From NCBI RefSeq assembly GCF_001423495.1, contig NZ_LMOG01000018.1, positions 110,745 to 174,744 on the forward strand: a stretch of 64,000 bases of DNA, read 5' to 3'. The translations under genes and the position numbers were made by a program. How positions within the stretch are numbered: position 1 is the stretch's first letter; each line of letters begins with the position of its first letter. The notes beneath the pieces are model-generated. The model searched no databases, was not told where the DNA came from, and saw only the letters and a program-made list of their open reading frames with translations. Positions 9,249-19,038 of the stretch are shown piece by piece. The stretch is from Xanthomonas sp. Leaf131 (GTDB taxonomy: Bacteria; Pseudomonadota; Gammaproteobacteria; Xanthomonadales; Xanthomonadaceae).

Positions 9249-10745
9249 TCAGGCGGCCTCGGCCTGCACCTGGCGCGGGCCTTCCTTGAGCGCGCGCGCG
9301 ATCAAGCCGACCAATAGATCGAGCTCGTCTTCGTCCATTGCAAAGTGCGGGGTGAAGCGCAGCGAATTCTCGCCGCCGTGGATCACGTTGACGCCGCGAT
9401 GGCGCAGCCATTCCTCGGTGGACCCGGCGCCATAACACTTGAATTGCGGCGCCAGCTCACAGGAAAACAGCAAGCCGGTGCCCTGCACCTTGGTGATCAA
9501 ACCACCGAGCTCGGACTGCAAGGCGTCCAGCTTGGCGATCGCCTGCGCACCACGGCTGCGGATGTTCTCGCGCACCTGCGGGGTGAACAACGCTAGCGTG
9601 GCGCAGGCCACATCGAGCGCGCGCGGGTTGGTGGTCATGGTGTTGCCGTAGGTGCCCTTGCGATACACCTGCGCGGCGTGTTCGGTCACCGCCAGCACCG
9701 ACAGCGGGTACTGCGCGGCGTTGAGCGCCTTGGAATAGGTTTCCAGATCCGGCGGGTCGAGCTGCTCGAAGCCGGGGTAATCCACCACCGACAGCACGCC
9801 GTGCGCACGCAGACCGGCCTGGATCGAATCCACCAGCAACAAGCTGCCGTGCAGGCGGGTCAGTTCGCGCGCAGCGGCATAGAACGCGGCGGGCAATGCG
9901 CGCCCAGGGTCGCCTTCGCCCATTACCGGCTCCAGGAACACCGCCTCGATAAACCAGTGATTGCGCGCAGCCTCCTCGAAGGCGCGCTGTAGCGCCGCCA
10001 CGTCGTAGGGAGCGATTGCGATCACCGAATCTTCGTCGCGGTAGCTGGCCAGATACTTGGTGTAGGTCTTGCGGCTGGAATCGGAATACAGGCCGGGGCG
10101 ATCGGTGCGACCATGGAAGCTGCCCTTGACCACCACGCGCTTGATGCTGGCACCGGCATGCCGCGCGCCTGGGTCGGTGTGCAGCTTGGCGTTGGTGTCG
10201 ACGATACGTGCGGCCAGGCCGACGGCCTCGGAACCGGAGTTGAGACACATGAAACGTGCGAACGGACAACCGCCGCGCGTATGGCCGATCTCGGCGCGCA
10301 ATGCGCGGTCGAGCCGGCGCTGCGCCAGGCTGGGCGTCATCACGTTGGCCATCACCTGCGGGCGTGCCATGGCCTCGAGTACCGGCGCGGGCGTGTGGCC
10401 GAAGCCGAGCATGCCGTAGCCGCCGGCGTCGTACAGCACCGCGCCCTTGAGCGTGACCACCCACGGGCCGCGCGCGGCCAGCGCCACGTACGGGGTGACC
10501 GCATCGTCGGCATAGAAATTGATGAAGCCTTCCTGCACCGCGCCGATCTGTGCGTCTTCGTCCAGATCCAGCAGGTCGGCCACTTCTTCGCGCACCAGCG
10601 CGTATTCGTTGCCAGCGGCGTTGATGGCCTGGGCGAGATCGTCGTGGGTGCTGGCCAGGCGCACGATGCTGGCATCGTCCAGGCCATCGGTCAGGCGGCG
10701 GCCGGCATGGGCACGCAGCGGGGCGAGCGGGGCAAGGACGGACAT
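9249..10745 (-). CDS. Class III PLP-dependent aminotransferase
   Basis: Fold-type I aminotransferase of 498 aa. Visible motifs: L-N-S-G-S-E-A-V near the cofactor-phosphate site, E-P-V-M-G-E-G-D in the middle, L-L-V-D-S-I-Q-A-G where other members have D-E-V-Q-T-G, and Y-S-K339-A-L-N as the likely PLP lysine. The D-S-I-Q variant and the long N-terminus set it apart from ornithine or GABA aminotransferases; lysine 6-aminotransferase-like members are a possible relative. It diverges from an Lrp/AsnC regulator that may control it in response to an amino acid. Substrate unknown. Confidence 0.82.
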   Translation of the reverse strand: MSVLAPLAPLRAHAGRRLTDGLDDASIVRLASTHDDLAQAINAAGNEYALVREEVADLLDLDEDAQIGAVQEGFINFYADDAVTPYVALAARGPWVVTLKGAVLYDAGGYGMLGFGHTPAPVLEAMARPQVMANVMTPSLAQRRLDRALRAEIGHTRGGCPFARFMCLNSGSEAVGLAARIVDTNAKLHTDPGARHAGASIKRVVVKGSFHGRTDRPGLYSDSSRKTYTKYLASYRDEDSVIAIAPYDVAALQRAFEEAARNHWFIEAVFLEPVMGEGDPGRALPAAFYAAARELTRLHGSLLLVDSIQAGLRAHGVLSVVDYPGFEQLDPPDLETYSKALNAAQYPLSVLAVTEHAAQVYRKGTYGNTMTTNPRALDVACATLALFTPQVRENIRSRGAQAIAKLDALQSELGGLITKVQGTGLLFSCELAPQFKCYGAGSTEEWLRHRGVNVIHGGENSLRFTPHFAMDEDELDLLVGLIARALKEGPRQVQAEAA

Positions 10746-10833
10746 GGCGCATCTCCTACAAGGTGGCGTTCCCTTTCTATTATCGGCAGAAGATCGGCGT
10801 TTGGCAGCGTGAATCTAGGCGAGAAGTACGGTA

Positions 10834-10854
10834 TTTTCGGCGAATCGCCGAAAA
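10834..10854. promoter_or_regulatory. Perfect 10-bp inverted repeat, likely Lrp-family operator
   Basis: TTTTCGGCGA, one base, then TCGCCGAAAA. It lies in the divergent region between the aminotransferase and the Lrp/AsnC gene, ending 12 bp before the regulator's GTG. Position and symmetry fit autorepression and control of the divergent gene; assignment to this regulator is inference. Confidence 0.55.
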
Positions 10855-10866
10855 AATTGGGCAAAA

Positions 10867-11298
10867 GTGAAAATCACCCCCTCCGACGAACGCCTGTTGT
10901 CGCTGTTGCGCGAGGACGCGCGCGCTTCCACCGCACAGATCGCGCGCCGACTCGGGCTGTCGCGCACGACCGTGCAAAGCCGTATCGAAAAACTCGAACG
11001 CGACGGCGTGATCAGCGGCTACACCGTGCGCACCCACGACGCCTACGAACAGGGCCGCATCCGCGCGCACATTTTGATCACCGTGTTGCCCAAGAAGATG
11101 CCCGCCGTGGTCAAGGCGCTGCGCGACATCCCCGAGGTGCGCCTGCTGCATTCGGTCAGCGGCGCCTACGACCTGATCGCCCTGGGCGTGGTTGGCGGCG
11201 TCAACGAGATGGACGTGCTCACCGATGCCATCGGCGCGATCGACGGGGTGGAGCGCACGACGACGTCGATTATTTTGTCGACGAAGTTCGAGCGGTGA
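10867..11298 (+). CDS. Lrp/AsnC family transcriptional regulator
   Basis: DNA-binding regulator of 143 aa with GTG start. Residues ~5-55 form the AsnC-type helix-turn-helix (L-L-R-E-D-A-R-A-S-T-A-Q-I-A-R-R-L, then T-V-Q-S-R-I-E-K-L). Residues ~65-140 form the RAM effector/oligomerisation domain, including V-S-G-A-Y-D-L-I-A. It is divergent from the class III aminotransferase, with a perfect palindrome just before its start, the usual arrangement of a local amino-acid-responsive regulator. The effector amino acid is not known. Confidence 0.9.
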   Translation: MKITPSDERLLSLLREDARASTAQIARRLGLSRTTVQSRIEKLERDGVISGYTVRTHDAYEQGRIRAHILITVLPKKMPAVVKALRDIPEVRLLHSVSGAYDLIALGVVGGVNEMDVLTDAIGAIDGVERTTTSIILSTKFER

Positions 11299-11380
11299 GG
11301 GGGAGTCAGGAGTGGGGATTAGAAAATCGGGATCGGGATCTGGGATGGATAGTGAGCAATGAATCGGCGGCGAGCAAAGC

Positions 11381-11510
11381 CCCTCCCCCCTCGGGAGAGG
11401 GGTTGGGGTGAGGGTACGGGGCGAAGCCCGCGTGCGCTCAAACTCCAATAGTGCTTCGCCCGCACCCTCATCCGGCGCCACGCGCCACCTTCTCCCGATG
11501 GGAGAAGGGA
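11381..11510. repeat. Palindromic intergenic repeat, CCTTCTCCC family, copy 3
   Basis: Inverse orientation relative to copies 1 and 2: starts CCCTCCCCCCTCGGGAGAGG, contains GGTTGGGGTGAGGGTAC, and ends CACCTTCTCCCGATGGGAGA. A further degenerate stretch runs to ~11655 and a fragment with TCCCGATGGGAGAAGG sits at 11761-11776. Together these occupy most of the 530-bp gap between the Lrp gene and queA; no gene was recognised there. Confidence 0.75.
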
Positions 11511-12871
11511 GCAGGTCGCAGCTCTGGTGATTAACGCCCCTCTCCCGCTGGGGGTGAGAAAGCACGGTTTGCGCGTCACTGGCGCGCATGCCTTGGAGCG
11601 CCCGCGCCGCAAGCGCTGGCCGGGCTGGGCTGGGCCGCGGAGCGGGGGAGGGCACGAACGGGTATAGGGCGACGCCATCGCCTGCCAGTCGACGATTCAC
11701 CTTTGCTGGCGCGTGGCGACGCGTTTGCCATGGCCGACACCTGAATTTGCTCGCGGCGCCTCCCGATGGGAGAAGGTAGTCCCCAGCATGTCCCGCTAAA
11801 CTAGCGGCCCAAATCGCTGCACTGCCGAACCTTTGAAGAAGTCCGATTTCAACTATTCGCTACCTGACGAGCTGATCGCCCAGGCGCCGCTGGCCGAGCG
11901 TGCTGCCAGCCGCTTGCTGGTGGTGCCGCCGTCGCCGCAGGCGCTGGTCGACCGCCAGGTGCGCGATCTGCCCGAGCTGCTGCAGCCGGGCGATCTGCTG
12001 ATCTTCAACGACACCCGGGTGATCCCGGCGCGCCTGTTCGGGCAGAAGGCCAGTGGCGGGCGGGTGGAGATCCTGATCGAGCGCCTGCTCGGCGAGCGGC
12101 AGGCGCGGGTACAGATCGGCGCCAGCAAGTCGCCCAAGGCCGGCAGCCTGATCGCACTCGATGCCGGTGGTCAGGCCGAAGTGCTGGGCCGCGATGGCGA
12201 GTTCTATCTGCTGCGCTTCGATATTCCGACGACTCTGGAGCAGTGGCTGCCGGAGGCCGGGCAACTGCCGCTACCGCCTTACATCCGCCGCGAGCCGGGT
12301 GTGGAAGACCGCGAGCGCTACCAGACCGTATTCGCCCGCGAAGTCGGCGCGGTCGCCGCGCCCACCGCCGGCCTGCATTTCGACGAGGCGCTGCTGGCGC
12401 AGTTGCGCGAGCGCGGGGTGGAGTTCGGCCACGTCACCTTGCACGTGGGTGCCGGCACCTTCCAGCCGGTGCGCGTGGACGCGTTGGATCAGCACGTGAT
12501 GCATAAGGAGTGGCTCAACGTCGGTGCCGTGCTGGTCGAGCAGGTACGGCGCACGCGCGCACGCGGCGGCCGCGTCATTGCGGTGGGAACCACCGTAGTG
12601 CGCTCGCTGGAAAGCGCCTGGCGTAAAACCGATTCCGCGCCCGAGGGCGAGCTGCTGCCGTTTGCCGGCGAAACCCAGATCTTCATCCTGCCCGGCTACC
12701 GCATCCGCAGCGTCGATGCGATGGTCACCAACTTCCACCTGCCCGAAAGCACGCTGCTGATGATGGTCTCGGCCTTCGCCGGCCGCGAGCGCATTTTCGC
12801 CGCCTACCAGCACGCCATCGAACAGCGCTACCGCTTCTTTTCGTATGGCGATGCGATGCTGTTGTGGGGCA

Positions 12872-14130
<1,259 letters not shown>

Positions 14131-14136
14131 AACCGG

Positions 14137-14160
14137 CCGTCCGCGCCCTTGCGCGGACGG
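14137..14160 (+). terminator. Perfect 10-bp hairpin after tgt
   Basis: CCGTCCGCGC, loop CCTT, GCGCGGACGG, seven bases after the tgt stop. Only two T follow, so it is not a classic intrinsic terminator; it may cause pausing or protect the 3' end of the queA-tgt message before yajC. Confidence 0.45.
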
Positions 14161-14261
14161 TTGGGAACCCGCATGGCATAATTCCCGGCTGTTCCGCTTC
14201 GGCGGTACCTGAATAGCGAGCGGGCCGCTTGGCGCGCTGGCACCAAACTAGGATGCATTGA

Positions 14262-14615
14262 ATGAATCTGCTCGATTTCCTGATCCCCGTCGCCCAGGCG
14301 CAGGCCACCGGTGGCGCGCCGGCCGCCGGCCCGATGGGAAGCTTGTCCACCTTCGCGTTGCCGATCATCCTGATCGCGGTCATGTATTTCCTGATGATCC
14401 GCCCGCAGATGAAGCGCCAGAAAGAACACAAGTCGCTGCTGGAGAAGCTCTCGCGCGGCGATGAAGTCATCACCTCCGGCGGCGTTGCGGGCGTGATCAG
14501 CGACATCGGCGACAACTTCATCACCGTGGAAGTGGCCGACAACGTGCGCATCCGCGTGCAGAAGAGTGCCGTGGGCCATGTGTTGCCCAAGGGCACGCTG
14601 AAGTCCGCCAACTAA
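14262..14615 (+). CDS. yajC: Sec translocase accessory subunit YajC
   Basis: Small inner-membrane partner of SecDF in protein export. The 117-aa protein has one membrane segment (~25-45, L-P-I-I-L-I-A-V-M-Y-F-L-M-I-R-P), the conserved R-P-Q-M-K-R-Q-K-E-H cytoplasmic start, and a small domain with G-D-E-V-I-T-S-G-G-V-A-G. It is the first gene of the usual yajC-secD-secF set. The start is supported by AGGA about nine bases upstream. Confidence 0.95.
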   Translation: MNLLDFLIPVAQAQATGGAPAAGPMGSLSTFALPIILIAVMYFLMIRPQMKRQKEHKSLLEKLSRGDEVITSGGVAGVISDIGDNFITVEVADNVRIRVQKSAVGHVLPKGTLKSAN

Positions 14616-14810
14616 GCGCGGCTTCAAAACGGCTGCGCGCACTGTCAGGCGGGCGCAGTCGGCTCTCGGAACCGGTGTGTCGCAAGCACGCCGGTTCTTG
14701 CACACCGCCCGCATCCACCTGACGACCGCTCGCGACCTTGGTGTTGGCCGCTTGAAGTCGTTCTCACTGCTAGGCGCGTCGCCGGGATGGTGTCGCGCGG
14801 GACTGTCGCA

Positions 14811-16655
14811 ATGCTCGAATTTCCTCGCTGGAAGTATTTCCTGATCCTGCTGGTGCTGGCGGTCAGCGCGCTGTACGCGTTGCCCAACATCTACCAGAAA
14901 GACCCGTCCGTGCAGATCACCGCCAGCCGCGGTGCCCAACTCGACGACGCATTGCGTAGCCGCATCGACGCCGACCTCAAGAGCGCCGGCATCACGCCCA
15001 AGGCCGTCACCAAGGAAGGCGAGAGCCTGATGGTGCGTCTGCCCAACCTGCAGGCTCAGACCCGGGCCAACGACGTGCTGCGCCAGCAACTGGGCGAGAA
15101 CTACACGGTGGCGCTGAACCTGGCCTCGACCGTGCCGGACTGGCTGGCCAAGCTGGGCGGCCGGCCGATGGTGCTGGGTCTGGACCTGGTCGGCGGCGTG
15201 CATTTCGCCATGCAGGTGGATCAGAAAGCCGCGCTGGAAAAGCGTCTTGACGGCTTTGCCGAAGATATCCGCACCACCTTGCGTGATGGCCGCATTGCCT
15301 ATCGCTCGGTCGAGCGTCGTGGCGACAACAGCATCCAGGTCAGCCTGAGCGAGGGCGCCAGCGCCGATGCCGCGCGTACCGCACTGGCCAAGTCGCAGCC
15401 GACGCTGGTCTACAACGTCAGTGGGCAAAACATCACCGTCAACGTCCCCGAGGCCGAACTCAAGCAGATCGCCAGCGGCGCGATCGAACAGAACCTCACC
15501 ACCTTACGCAATCGTGTCAACGCGCTGGGCGTCTCCGAACCGACCATCCAGCGCCAGGGCGAAGACCGCATCGTGGTCGAGTTGCCTGGCCTGCAGGACA
15601 CCGCCGAGGCCAAGCGCCTGATCGGTGCGACCGCCTCGCTGGAATTCCGCGCGGTGGTCGAAGGCAATGCCGAAGATGCCGTGCGCAGTGGCAGCATTCC
15701 GCCGGAAGCCAAGGTCTATCGCGTGCGCGATACCGGCGCGCCGGTGTTGCTCAACAAGCGCGCGCTGGTCACCGGCGATCAGATGGTCAGTGCCAGCGTC
15801 AGCAACGACCAGAACGGCATGCCCGCGGTGGCGGTGACGCTCAACAACGTCGCCGGCCAACGCATGCTCGACTACACCAGCGCCAACGTCGGCAAGCTGA
15901 TGTCGGTGGTCTACATCGAACGCATTCCCACCGTGACCATGGTCGACGGCAAGGAAGTTCGCAGCGTGCGGGTCAAGGAAGAAGCGCTGTCGCCGACCCG
16001 CATCGCTGGCGTGTTCGGCAAGAACTTCCAGACCACCGGTCTTGAGAAGGTGGAGGCCGAGAATCTGGCCAAGCTGCTCAAGTCCGGCTCGCTGGCCGCG
16101 CCGATGGATTTCGTCGAGGAATACGTGATCGGCCCCAGCCTGGGTGCGGAGAACGTGGAGCGCGGTGTCACCGCGGTGGTGTTCTCGTTCGTGTTCACCC
16201 TGGTGTTCTTCACCGTCTACTACCGCATGTTCGGCGCGATCACCTCGGTGGCGCTGCTATTCAACCTGCTGATCGTGATCGCGGTGATGTCGCTATTCGG
16301 CGCCACCATGACGCTGCCGGGCTTTGCCGGTCTGGCCCTGTCGGTCGGTCTGTCGGTGGATGCCAACGTGCTGATCAACGAGCGTATCCGCGAGGAACTG
16401 CGGCTGGGTGTACCGCCCAAGTCGGCGATCGTTGCCGGTTACGAGAAGGCCGGTGGCACCATCCTCGATGCCAACCTGACCGGGTTGATCGTCGGCGTGG
16501 CGCTGTACGCGTTCGGTACCGGCCCGCTGAAGGGTTTCGCGCTGACCATGATCATCGGTATTTTCGCCTCGATGTTCACCGCGATCACCGTATCGCGCGC
16601 GCTGGCGGTGCTGATCTATGGCAGCCGCAAGAAGCTGAAGTCTGTCGCTATCTGA
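14811..16655 (+). CDS. secD: Protein translocase subunit SecD
   Basis: Inner-membrane RND-type subunit that uses proton motive force to complete export through SecYEG. With the ATG at 14811 it has 614 aa starting M-L-E-F-P-R-W-K-Y-F-L; an in-frame ATG at 14787 would add eight residues of unlikely sequence. Order: TM1 (~9-26), a large periplasmic P1 region with the signature L-G-L-D-L-V-G-G-V-H-F, then five TM helices including G-L-A-L-S-V-G-L-S-V-D-A-N-V-L-I and A-N-L-T-G-L-I-V-G-V-A. It lies between yajC and secF; the 195-bp leader holds no gene. Confidence 0.95.
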   Translation: MLEFPRWKYFLILLVLAVSALYALPNIYQKDPSVQITASRGAQLDDALRSRIDADLKSAGITPKAVTKEGESLMVRLPNLQAQTRANDVLRQQLGENYTVALNLASTVPDWLAKLGGRPMVLGLDLVGGVHFAMQVDQKAALEKRLDGFAEDIRTTLRDGRIAYRSVERRGDNSIQVSLSEGASADAARTALAKSQPTLVYNVSGQNITVNVPEAELKQIASGAIEQNLTTLRNRVNALGVSEPTIQRQGEDRIVVELPGLQDTAEAKRLIGATASLEFRAVVEGNAEDAVRSGSIPPEAKVYRVRDTGAPVLLNKRALVTGDQMVSASVSNDQNGMPAVAVTLNNVAGQRMLDYTSANVGKLMSVVYIERIPTVTMVDGKEVRSVRVKEEALSPTRIAGVFGKNFQTTGLEKVEAENLAKLLKSGSLAAPMDFVEEYVIGPSLGAENVERGVTAVVFSFVFTLVFFTVYYRMFGAITSVALLFNLLIVIAVMSLFGATMTLPGFAGLALSVGLSVDANVLINERIREELRLGVPPKSAIVAGYEKAGGTILDANLTGLIVGVALYAFGTGPLKGFALTMIIGIFASMFTAITVSRALAVLIYGSRKKLKSVAI

Positions 16656-16769
16656 GATGCGAGTCCGGCCCCGACCTTGGCAGCCCGGCTGCACAGGGTC
16701 GGGGTATGAATCCCTTCGCAAGCGTCTGCCTCCTGATGATGCAGACGTCTTAAACGGAAGATCTTTTCC

Positions 16770-17738
16770 ATGAAATTGTTCCCGCTCCATCTCATTCCCA
16801 ACGACACCAAGATCGATTTCATGCGCCTGCGCAAGCCGGTGCTGATCCTGATGCTGGTGCTCGCGATCGCCTCGGTTGGCATCATCATCGGCAAGGGCTT
16901 CAACTACGCACTGGAATTCACTGGCGGCACCTTGGTGCAGACCTCGTTCCAGAAGACGGTGGACGTGGACCAGGTGCGCGAGCAGCTGGCCAAGGCCGGC
17001 TTCGAAAACGCCCAGGTGCAGAACGCGCGCGGCGGCAACGAGGTGATGATTCGCCTGCAGGCACGTGAGCAGCACAACAACCGCGACGATGCCGCAACCA
17101 CCGTCGCCGAAGAAGTGCGCAAGGCCGTCAGCACCGAGCAGAATCCCGCTACCGTGCAGCCGGGCGAATTCGTTGGCCCGCAGGTCGGCAAGGACCTTGC
17201 ATTGAACGGCGTGTACGCCACGGTGTTCATGCTGGTGGGCTTTCTGATCTACATCGCGTTCCGCTTCGAGTGGAAGTTCGCGGTGGTCGCCAGCCTGACC
17301 GCCTTGTTCGACCTGTTGGTCACGGTGGCCTTCGTGTCGCTGACCGGCCGCGAGTTCGATTTGACCGTGCTGGCGGGCCTGTTGTCGGTAATGGGTTTTG
17401 CGATCAACGACATCATCGTGGTGTTCGACCGCGTGCGCGAAAACTTCCGCGCGCTGCGCGTGGAGCCGCTGGAAGTGCTGAACCGCTCGATCAACCAGAC
17501 GCTCTCGCGCACGGTGATCACTGCGGTGATGTTCTTCCTGTCGGCTCTGGCGTTGTACATCTACGGCGGCGAGTCGATGGAAGGCCTGGCCGAGACGCAC
17601 ATGATCGGCGCGGTGATCGTGGTGATCTCCTCGATCATCGTCGCAGTGCCGATGCTGAGCATCGGGCCGTTCGCGGTGACCAAGCAGGATCTGCTGCCCA
17701 AGGCCAAGGATGTGGAGGCGCTGGCGCGCCGTCCTTGA
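16770..17738 (+). CDS. secF: Protein translocase subunit SecF
   Basis: Partner of SecD in the inner membrane. The 322-aa protein has TM1 (~25-45), the periplasmic signature F-N-Y-A-L-E-F-T-G-G-T-L, and a five-helix block with V-M-G-F-A-I-N-D-I-I-V-V-F-D-R-V-R-E-N. It ends the yajC-secD-secF operon, followed 19 bp later by a perfect terminator. Immediately beyond that terminator the sequence changes character into an integron remnant. Confidence 0.96.
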   Translation: MKLFPLHLIPNDTKIDFMRLRKPVLILMLVLAIASVGIIIGKGFNYALEFTGGTLVQTSFQKTVDVDQVREQLAKAGFENAQVQNARGGNEVMIRLQAREQHNNRDDAATTVAEEVRKAVSTEQNPATVQPGEFVGPQVGKDLALNGVYATVFMLVGFLIYIAFRFEWKFAVVASLTALFDLLVTVAFVSLTGREFDLTVLAGLLSVMGFAINDIIVVFDRVRENFRALRVEPLEVLNRSINQTLSRTVITAVMFFLSALALYIYGGESMEGLAETHMIGAVIVVISSIIVAVPMLSIGPFAVTKQDLLPKAKDVEALARRP

Positions 17739-17757
17739 TGGGTTGGCAAAAGGTGTA

Positions 17758-17790
17758 ACGAAAAAACCGCGCATTGCGCGGTTTTTTCGT
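17758..17790. terminator. Strong bidirectional intrinsic terminator of the sec operon
   Basis: Perfect 15-bp stem: ACGAAAAAACCGCGC, loop ATT, GCGCGGTTTTTTCGT. The T run on the plus strand and A run on the minus side let it stop transcription from both directions, so it insulates secF from the integron remnant beyond. Confidence 0.92.
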
Positions 17791-17854
17791 TTCTGGCGTT
17801 GGATGCCTAGTTCACGGTTATGCATTGTGATGTCACGACTCAAGATTGTGAACA

Positions 17855-18064
17855 CTAGGGATTTCGTCGGACACGTGATGCCGATCGATACGCAGTACGT
17901 TGCGGTAGAGAGCCGCTGGCCAGGATGAAGCGCGGTGTCCAACTGAGACACGCCTGCTCGGTGCGCAGGCTGTAGTGCCGAGCGCGCAAGCGGTCGCGCA
18001 CTTGATAGAGCAACTGCGTCGGCGGACGTGCGTTTACGCCATTGTTTTAGGGGGTGTATTTCAT
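17855..18064 (-). pseudogene. intI: Integron integrase (IntI) N-terminal remnant
   Basis: Reading the minus strand from ATG at 18064 gives M-K-Y-T-P, an in-frame TAA (18049-18047), then a segment resembling integron tyrosine recombinases: [21 protein letters not shown] (18016-17954), then A-C-L-S-W-T-P-R-F-I. IntI1 has the pattern [24 protein letters not shown] at the same place, in its N-terminal core-binding domain. After about residue 47 the similarity fades and the frame stops at 17857-17855, so all catalytic residues (R, H, R, Y) are absent. A working IntI has ~320-340 residues. Orientation, diverging from the cassettes, is that of an integron. Alignment was by eye from remembered family sequence. 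Confidence 0.75.
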
Positions 18065-18229
18065 ACGCCTGTGTCCTTGCTGGATAAAACTAGAAACCGC
18101 GCAAAGGTAGAGTCCGCTTGTCGTCGCGTAATCCCTTGATGGCGGCTAGGATTTCCCCATTCACAAAGCGCCAGCGATCGAAGATACTCCGTGCAACACC
18201 GCATTTCGGCGGTCCGATAGTAGTTAGAA
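18065..18229 (+). other. Putative attI / leader region of the integron
   Basis: The 158 bp between the IntI remnant start and the first cassette, where attI and the cassette promoter normally lie. It ends in the core GTTAGAA (18223-18229), whose reverse complement TTCTAAC ends cassette 1, so the first crossover point is between 18223 and 18224. No credible gene was found; two short minus-strand frames cross it without recognisable homology. The inner attI binding sites cannot be defined by eye. Confidence 0.5.
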
Positions 18230-18235
18230 GACAAG

Positions 18236-18967
18236 ATGACCAAGCGCGAAGCAATCCACAAAGAACTAGCAGCCCTCTATAAGGAAGGCGCGGACTTGGC
18301 TGTCTCTTTTCAAAAGAAGGAAGAGAAGCAATTCCACTACGACTACCAATGCTGGTACACAAAGGCGCTGAAGGCCGTCGCCTCGTTAGCTCAAGATCGA
18401 CACGCTGAATTTCGTGTCTACTACGAGGTAGATCCGAAGAGGAAGTCGCTTGGATACGGCACGTATGTCATTCAAGACTATCTTAGGGGTGTTGCGCCTG
18501 GTGGGTATCAATACGAGGGGTTCGACACGCGAAAGCAGGTGCTGCAATGCTTCGTCAATCAGTTAACAATCCTGAATGCAATTGAGGGGCGGATTGATTC
18601 AGTCTTGTCGAATATCGAGGGCGAGCTATACGCAGAACTGCAGGACAATGAGGTAGCGGTTGCTCGGCAACTATTAAAAGTGAGTCCCAGAGCGGCAGGC
18701 GCACTAGTTGGTGTTCTTATTGAAGGTCACCTGCAGAAAGTGGCTGATTCGCACGGAATCAAGATTGCCAAAAAAAATCCTACGATCGCCGATCTCAACG
18801 ACCCGCTCAAAGCTGCCTCTGTAACCGATATGGCGAGTTGGCGAAAGATCAGTTTTCTAGCCGACCTTCGCAACCTCTGCTCGCACAAAAAGGATGTTGA
18901 CCCTACTAAGGAGCAAGTGGAGGAATTGATCTCGGGAGCGGAGTGGCTAACTAAGAATGTCTTCTAA
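18236..18967 (+). CDS. Cassette 1: HEPN-like protein of unknown function
   Basis: 243-aa soluble protein, no signal peptide or TM segment. The C-terminal half is helical and contains F-L-A-D-L-R-N-L-C-S-H-K-K-D, which fits the Rx4-6H motif of HEPN ribonuclease domains (R-N-L-C-S-H is Rx4H), followed by P-T-K-E-Q-V-E-E-L-I-S-G, a pattern seen in HEPN-type proteins with a C-terminal helix. The N-terminal half (~1-110) has Y-D-Y-Q-C-W-Y-T-K-A-L-K and was not recognised. HEPN proteins often act in RNA-targeting defence or toxin systems; here that is inference. The start is 12 bp inside the cassette border and the stop overlaps the inverse core, giving a compact cassette. Confidence 0.7.
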   Translation: MTKREAIHKELAALYKEGADLAVSFQKKEEKQFHYDYQCWYTKALKAVASLAQDRHAEFRVYYEVDPKRKSLGYGTYVIQDYLRGVAPGGYQYEGFDTRKQVLQCFVNQLTILNAIEGRIDSVLSNIEGELYAELQDNEVAVARQLLKVSPRAAGALVGVLIEGHLQKVADSHGIKIAKKNPTIADLNDPLKAASVTDMASWRKISFLADLRNLCSHKKDVDPTKEQVEELISGAEWLTKNVF

Positions 18968-19019
18968 CTATTCATTCCATCGGACTGCCTTCGGCAGCCG
19001 GTGAATTCAAACGTTAGCA
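18962..19019 (+). other. attC site of cassette 1
   Basis: 58-bp site from inverse core TTCTAAC to core GTTAGCA, with inner stem CGGACTGCC-TTC-GGCAGCCGG and outer pairing ATTCA / TGAAT. The inverse core includes the stop codon of the cassette gene. The centre differs from attC3-5. Confidence 0.82.
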
Positions 19020-19038
19020 ATCACGTGGAGAGATATTC

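Noticed and set aside
14787..14810. Alternative secD start at 14787
   Set aside because: Adds M-V-S-R-G-T-V-A before the family N-terminus and has no better ribosome-binding site.
16293..17951. 552-codon minus-strand frame across secD-secF and into the intI remnant zone
   Set aside because: Antisense to secD/secF; it overlaps the intI remnant in a different frame and is not IntI-like.
18061..18362. Minus-strand short frames across the putative attI and cassette 1 start
   Set aside because: They overlap the better supported cassette gene and show no integrase or other similarity.
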